Shown piece after piece: positions 59,890 through 64,000 of a stretch of DNA of 64,000 bases (positions are counted from its first letter, which is position 1; the number at the start of each line of letters is the position of its first letter). The DNA comes from Rickettsiales bacterium. Its GTDB lineage: Bacteria; Pseudomonadota; Alphaproteobacteria; Rickettsiales; UBA8987. The translations under genes and the position numbers were made by a program. The notes beneath the pieces are model-generated. The model ran no database searches. It was not told where the DNA came from and saw nothing but the letters and a program-made list of their open reading frames with translations. The stretch lies in NCBI GenBank assembly GCA_020630095.1, contig JAHDCD010000003.1:1-64000 (forward strand), read 5' to 3'.

Positions 59890-62106
59890 TTACCTTGTCA
59901 TTTTCTTCCAAAGGCTTTTAAGCTTTGTAGCCTCTTCCTCTGAAGGAGGTTTGATATCTATCTCGTAATTATCGTTATTATTGTCATTTTTATTTGACTG
60001 AGCAGGCTTTTTCTTCGCTGGTCTGCCTTTTTTAGCAGCTGGCTTTTTAGCCTTTTCTTCGTTAGAAGGCTCATCCTTCGAGTTACCCTTAGGTGCTGTA
60101 GGTTTCTTAGCACGCGGGGCACGCTTAGGCTTTTCAGCTTTAGCTTCCTCCTCAGAATCAGATTTCTTAACTTCTTCAACCTTCTTCTTAGCTGGTCTAC
60201 CAAGCTTTTTAGGAGCTGGCTTAGTTTCCGCCTGCTCTTCCTCGTTAGAATCTACTTCATTGTTATCTGTATCTTCTAAGGCTTTATCGTCTTTATCATA
60301 GCTTTTCTTTTTACGAACTCTGCGAACTGAAATTGAAGCGTAAGTGCCTGAAATTTCAGAAGAACCTTGAATTGAAATTCTAACATCGTTAGTTTCTTCT
60401 ATTTCAGCGATTTCTTCACGCATTTTGTTTAGTAAGAAATATGAGAACTCAATAGATGTTGTAACACGAACTGTTGCAGCTTCATATTTAGATACCCTAC
60501 CTTCAATGTCGCGTAGTACCATCCAGCCAGAAGTTTGGTAAGTTGGTAAGTAACCAGTACCATGACAGTGCGGACATTGTTGCGTTGTATTTTCAACTAA
60601 CGAAGATGATAGGCGCTGACGGCTCATTTCTAATAAGCCGAATTGTGAAATTCTACCTACTTGAACGCGGGCTCTATCTTTACGCATTGCGTTACGCATT
60701 GCTTTTTCAACTTCACGGCGGTTTTTAAAGTCGCGCATATCAATAAAGTCTACCACAACTAAACCTGCAAGGTCACGCAAGCGCACTTGACGTGCCACTT
60801 CTTGTACCGCTTCTAGATTAGTTTTTAACGCCGTACCTTCAATTGAACGTTCAGATGTTGAACGGCCAGAGTTAACGTCAATCGCTACTAAAGCTTCTGT
60901 TTGGGCAATAACAATTGCACCACCAGATTTAAGCTTAGCTTCGTTATAGTATAAATCTTTTAGCTGTTTATCTACGTTATATTCACGGAAAATAGGAGTG
61001 CGTGAATCATGTAGTTTAGCCTTTTTAGCGTCCTTAGCGGACATTGTTTTAAGGAATTTTTGAGCCTTCTCAAATGCCTCTTCGCCTGAAACTACTACTT
61101 CTGAAATATCATCAGAGTAAAGGTCGCGCAATGAGCGTTTAATTATTTCACCTTCTTCATTAATAAGTGCTGGAGCTTCGCTTTCAACTGTACGTTTAAC
61201 GATTTCTTTCCATTGCTTATTTAGATTTTTGTAATCTGCTTCAACGTCTTTATTATCCTGTGTTGTACCTGCTGTACGGATAATTAATGAAGAACCTGAT
61301 TTTAATTTGAAGCCTTTTAATAGACCGCGTAAACGTTTTCTATCATCGTAATTACTAATTCTACGAGAAACACCACCTTGCTTAGATGAGTTAGGCATAA
61401 ATACAGTGTAACGACCTGGAAGCGTTATAAATGTAGTCATTGAAGCGCATTTATTACCACGCTCCTCTTTTACAGCCTGAACTAAAACTACAGCATCCTT
61501 CTTTAGAACTTCTTGGATTTTGTAGTTCTTTAAAAGTTGATTAGCCGATTTAGGCTTTTCATCCGGCTTAGCTTCTTCGGCCTTATCTTCCGTTATTTTT
61601 ACTAGATTTTCATCTGGCGTGTATTCAACGCCCTCATCTTCAGCGAATGCCATTGCAAGCTTTTCAGCTGCTTTGAGTTCATCAATTTCCTCTTTGCTTA
61701 AACCTTCGTAAGGATTAACCTCAGCTTCTGCTTCAGCTTCTGCTTCAGCTTCAGCCTCCTCATTTTCAGCATCATCAGGTTTATCTTCAGCTTCTTCGCG
61801 TGCGTTAGCTTCCTCTTCTTCGCGTTTGTAAGCATCTACGATTTTCTTTTTATCACCAGCGGGGATATTGAAATAATCAAAATGGATTTCAGCGAATGGT
61901 AAGAAGCCCTGCTTATTACCGCCATACTCAACGAATGCTGCTTGAAGTGATGGCTCAATACGAGTTACTTTTGCTAAGTAAATATTGCCTTTAATTGGTT
62001 TTGAAGATTCATGCTCGTGGTCATATTCTTCTAGTCTGTTGTTTTGTACTAATGCTACGCGCGTTTCATGATTGTGAGACGCGTCGATAAAGATTCTATC
62101 AGTCAT
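59890..62106 (-). CDS. rne: Ribonuclease E/G
   Basis: Endoribonuclease for rRNA processing and mRNA decay, 738 residues. N-terminal S1 domain is split by an acidic insert (~100-200, Glu/Ala-rich EAEAEAEAEAE) common in alphaproteobacterial RNase E. Catalytic aspartates lie in AIDVNSGRST and VVVDFIDMRD, and the zinc-link is CPHCHGTGYL. The C-terminal ~130 residues are Lys/Pro/Glu-rich, with AKKP repeats, likely disordered RNA- or partner-binding. Confidence 0.96.
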   Translation of the reverse strand: MTDRIFIDASHNHETRVALVQNNRLEEYDHEHESSKPIKGNIYLAKVTRIEPSLQAAFVEYGGNKQGFLPFAEIHFDYFNIPAGDKKKIVDAYKREEEEANAREEAEDKPDDAENEEAEAEAEAEAEAEVNPYEGLSKEEIDELKAAEKLAMAFAEDEGVEYTPDENLVKITEDKAEEAKPDEKPKSANQLLKNYKIQEVLKKDAVVLVQAVKEERGNKCASMTTFITLPGRYTVFMPNSSKQGGVSRRISNYDDRKRLRGLLKGFKLKSGSSLIIRTAGTTQDNKDVEADYKNLNKQWKEIVKRTVESEAPALINEEGEIIKRSLRDLYSDDISEVVVSGEEAFEKAQKFLKTMSAKDAKKAKLHDSRTPIFREYNVDKQLKDLYYNEAKLKSGGAIVIAQTEALVAIDVNSGRSTSERSIEGTALKTNLEAVQEVARQVRLRDLAGLVVVDFIDMRDFKNRREVEKAMRNAMRKDRARVQVGRISQFGLLEMSRQRLSSSLVENTTQQCPHCHGTGYLPTYQTSGWMVLRDIEGRVSKYEAATVRVTTSIEFSYFLLNKMREEIAEIEETNDVRISIQGSSEISGTYASISVRRVRKKKSYDKDDKALEDTDNNEVDSNEEEQAETKPAPKKLGRPAKKKVEEVKKSDSEEEAKAEKPKRAPRAKKPTAPKGNSKDEPSNEEKAKKPAAKKGRPAKKKPAQSNKNDNNNDNYEIDIKPPSEEEATKLKSLWKKMTR

Positions 62107-62128
62107 TGATATCTCCTAACCCACACTT

Positions 62129-62200
62129 GTCATCCCCCGACTTGATCGGGGGATCTCATAACGATATCTCGAAAAAGATTCCCGCTTTCGCGGGAATGAC
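62129..62200 (+). repeat. RPE-like palindromic element upstream of rne
   Basis: GTCATCCCCCGACTTGATCGGGGGATC...GATTCCCGCTTTCGCGGGAATGAC, 72 bp, 22 nt before the rne start codon on the minus strand, so it probably lies in the rne 5' leader. The rest of 62107-62384 contains only a small ACTGC-TTAT-GCAGT hairpin near 62343. Confidence 0.88.
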
Positions 62201-62384
62201 AAAACATAGGTTTGTTTTGTTATAGTTTATGTTATGCTCGTGTTCTGATGCAGAATCTATCCGCGGCGAGAGAAATAATTATATTAATTTTATTATGTTT
62301 TTCTCAAGTCCTATTCTGGGTCAGGACGAGCTGTTTCGTTACCCACTGCTTATGCAGTCCTTATATGAATATAGTTTAATTATC

Positions 62385-63281
62385 CTAAGTAAAGTCTTTT
62401 ACCGCTTGGGCTATATTATCTTGGCGCATGAAATGCTCACCAATTAGAAAGCCGTAAATATCTGCCTCATTATATGAATCTATAATCTCGCGATTAGAAA
62501 CGCCGCTTTCGCAAATGATTAATTTTTTATCTTTTGGAAATTCTTTTGTGAAAGAATTTCTATCTCGCTCGCTACGCGGAGCAAAATTGGTGGCTTCGGC
62601 ACCGCTTTTGATAATATTTTCTTGTGAAAATATTATATCTGATGGGATTTTCTCTAACAGCCGTATTGATGTCATGGGATCTATTTCCATAGTTTTTAAG
62701 TTACGATTGTTGATGCCTAGCAATGGCGAACTCATAACATCTAGCGCACGTTTTAGTTCTATTTCATCATGCACTTCAACTAAAACATCTAAATTCAACG
62801 CATGTGCTGTGGCCTCTAGGCTAACCGCCTGTTCATCCGTTAAGCATGCCATGATTAGTAAAATAGCATCTGCGCCGATAGCACGCGCTTGCGTAACTTG
62901 GTAGTCATCTACAATGAAATCTTTGCGGATAATTGGTAAATTACAGGCTCTTCTAGCTAATTGAATATTCTCGTTTCTTCCTTGGAAATATTTTTGATCC
63001 GTTAATACAGAAAGGCAAGTTGCACCACCCTCTTCATAGCTCAAAGCAATTTCTGATACGTTAAAATCTTCGCGTATTAAGCCTTTTGATGGGCTAGCTT
63101 TTTTGCATTCCGCAATTATTGCATTTTGCTTATTTGCAACCTTAGCTTGTAGTGCCTTGGTAAAACCTCTAACAGGGTTAGCTTTTTCGGCAAGCTTTTC
63201 TACTATAGACAAATGCATGAATTGCCTATCTACTTCAACTTGCTCTAGTTTATCCGCTACTATTTTATCTAATATTGACAA
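62385..63281 (-). CDS. trpC: Indole-3-glycerol phosphate synthase with in-frame repeat insertion
   Basis: TIM-barrel enzyme of tryptophan synthesis, 298 residues instead of ~260. IAECKKASPSKGLIR, LSVLTDQKYFQG, IIRKDFIVDDYQV, ADAILLIMACL, LVEVHDEIEL, GINNRNLKTMEID and ICESGVSNRE are intact. About 35-38 extra residues (~215-250, starting FSQENIIKSG and containing FAPRSERDRNSF) sit between beta-7 and the ESG phosphate loop, exactly where the multi-hairpin repeat copy E lies. No other trp gene is adjacent. Confidence 0.93.
   Translation of the reverse strand: MSILDKIVADKLEQVEVDRQFMHLSIVEKLAEKANPVRGFTKALQAKVANKQNAIIAECKKASPSKGLIREDFNVSEIALSYEEGGATCLSVLTDQKYFQGRNENIQLARRACNLPIIRKDFIVDDYQVTQARAIGADAILLIMACLTDEQAVSLEATAHALNLDVLVEVHDEIELKRALDVMSSPLLGINNRNLKTMEIDPMTSIRLLEKIPSDIIFSQENIIKSGAEATNFAPRSERDRNSFTKEFPKDKKLIICESGVSNREIIDSYNEADIYGFLIGEHFMRQDNIAQAVKDFT
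62537..62636 (+). repeat. Multi-hairpin structured repeat, copy E, inside trpC
   Basis: Hairpin 1 is GAAATTCTTT-TGTG-AAAGAATTTC (62537-62560). The linker hairpin lies around CGC-TAC-GCG (~62570). Hairpin 2 is CAAAA..GGTG..CACC..TTTTG (62582-62610). Hairpin 3 is ATAATATTTT..AAAATATTAT (62611-62636). It is translated in frame on the minus strand with no stop. Confidence 0.85.
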
Positions 63282-63309
63282 ATTACCTCAGTACACTTAT
63301 AGGTTGAGT

Positions 63310-63405
63310 ATGCTTAACTTTGCAATCGCGGTATCGCTAATTGCTTTGAGTCCAGTTCTACTTATTATCTACTTAAGTTTCAAGCTTACAAACAAGAAAG
63401 GATAA
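63310..63405 (+). CDS. Small 31-residue membrane protein before lpdA
   Basis: [20 protein letters not shown] then [11 protein letters not shown]: one TM helix with a basic end. It lies 5 nt before the lpdA ATG, and its last codons (AAGAAAGGATAA) provide the lpdA ribosome binding site, so the two are probably translated from one message. Function unknown. Confidence 0.5.
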   Translation: MLNFAIAVSLIALSPVLLIIYLSFKLTNKKG

Positions 63406-63410
63406 TTGAC

Positions 63411-64000
63411 ATGCATGCGCTTTGCAATATAAGTGCGTGCATGACTAATAATACATATGATTTAGTGGTAATTGGCGGTGGTCCAGCAGGTTATGTTGGT
63501 GCAATAAAAGCGGCTCAACTTGGAATGAAAGTTGCGTGCGTTGAAAAGCGCGGTTCTCTTGGTGGAACGTGCTTGAATGTAGGTTGTATCCCATCTAAGG
63601 CCTTATTACATTCATCTGAGTTATTTGAGCAAGCTAAGCATGGCGAGGCTCATGGTATTTGCGGTACTATTAAGCTTGATTGGGATAAAATGCGCGGTCG
63701 TAAGGACGAAGTTGTTAAAACTTTAACGCAAGGTATTGAAGGTTTATTCAAGAAAAATAAGGTAGATTATATTATCGGTCACGGCATTGTGATGGGTAAA
63801 GGTGAAGTTGCAGTTAAGAAAGAAAAAGGTGCGCCTGAATCTCTTAAAACTAAGAATATTATGATAGCAACGGGTTCATCTGTTATTGATTTACCTAATG
63901 TTGAAATTGATGAAGAGCGTATCGTTTCATCTACTGGCGCGTTAGAACTTAAAGAAGTTCCTAAAAAGCTTACTGTTATTGGTGGTGGCGTTATTGGGCT
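63411..64000 (+). CDS. lpdA: Dihydrolipoyl dehydrogenase, 5' part (cut by window end)
   Basis: E3 component of 2-oxoacid dehydrogenase complexes; ~197 codons visible. FAD loop [20 protein letters not shown], redox-active disulfide [13 protein letters not shown], and the start of the NAD loop [10 protein letters not shown] at the window edge. ATG 63411 is preceded by AAAGGA at good spacing; ATG 63441 ([10 protein letters not shown]) fits the family length better but has no ribosome binding site. Confidence 0.95.
   Translation, partial: MHALCNISACMTNNTYDLVVIGGGPAGYVGAIKAAQLGMKVACVEKRGSLGGTCLNVGCIPSKALLHSSELFEQAKHGEAHGICGTIKLDWDKMRGRKDEVVKTLTQGIEGLFKKNKVDYIIGHGIVMGKGEVAVKKEKGAPESLKTKNIMIATGSSVIDLPNVEIDEERIVSSTGALELKEVPKKLTVIGGGVIG

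Noticed and set aside
62270-62400. Sixth copy of the multi-hairpin repeat upstream of rne
   Set aside because: Only one small hairpin (ACTGC-TTAT-GCAGT) is present; the CAAAA..TTTTG hairpin and the TTC/TAC-loop hairpin are missing.

Overview
The window looks like a chromosomal segment of an AT-rich, host-associated or reduced alphaproteobacterium of Rickettsiales type (inference). The evidence is as follows. It opens with the last bases of a 16S rRNA that is followed by an unrelated gene instead of tRNA-Ile/Ala, 23S and 5S. ChpT, NtrX-TrkA, an L21 with a helix-hairpin-helix tail and a stray gene-transfer-agent peptidase are alphaproteobacterial hallmarks. Palindromic repeats sit inside reading frames, as Rickettsia palindromic elements do. 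Unlike obligate intracellular Rickettsia, it keeps aroK/aroB, trpC, argG/argD, dapB, cimA, cysE and ribBA, so it resembles deep-branching or extracellular relatives.

Layout. 1-1.3 kb: 16S end and a broken orphan gene. 1.4-8.6 kb: uup-like ABC-F, an isolated atpA-atpG pair, dsbB, radC, ygfZ, tRNA-Met, DUF1294, rplS. 8.6-10 kb: curved DNA and a second broken orphan gene. 10-24 kb: glmM, ftsH, an IscA-type protein, an orphan, a TIGR03546-like membrane protein, nitronate monooxygenase, yejE, cysS, cimA, chpT, an XRE/S24-like regulator, a ModA-like protein, xerD. 24-30 kb: aroK, aroB, trkA, ntrX, rplU, rpmA. 30-35.9 kb: an accessory island of two giant divergent orphan genes plus a truncated integrase, ending at tRNA-Asp. 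36-46 kb: cobS-like, GTA-type NlpC/P60, argG, lpxB, GNAT, argD, mrp/mnh E-F-G-B, rpsT, M48 protease. 46-64 kb: ribBA, parDE, uvrC, dapB, cca, yejF, a four-helix-bundle (IVS) protein, lolA, cysE, hydrolase, alaC-like aminotransferase, two Cys-rich lipoproteins, pth, rne, trpC, start of lpdA.

Most unusual signals. (1) Orphan genes at 1225(-), 8898(+) and 32237(-) each carry a perfect TTAA-N7-TTAA (CtrA-type) box exactly 23 nt before the ATG, with a -10-like hexamer 1-6 nt before the ATG, suggesting CtrA control and leaderless mRNAs. A fourth orphan (13871) has a near-match. The divergent giant pair shares two boxes. (2) Several of these orphans are interrupted: an in-frame TAA at 8964, an in-frame TAA at 33204, and a frameshift near 345. 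(3) A structured repeat of four consecutive hairpins occurs five times. Its stems differ between copies but keep base pairing, while loops and junctions are conserved. Three copies end within 10 nt of a start codon and one lies in frame inside trpC. (4) Six copies of a 68-72 bp palindromic element occur, three of them in frame inside uup, ribBA and uvrC. (5) A 50-bp repeat sits in the loop of the rpmA terminator and inside the NlpC/P60 gene beside a tandem duplication.

All positions were read by eye. No database or folding search was run.
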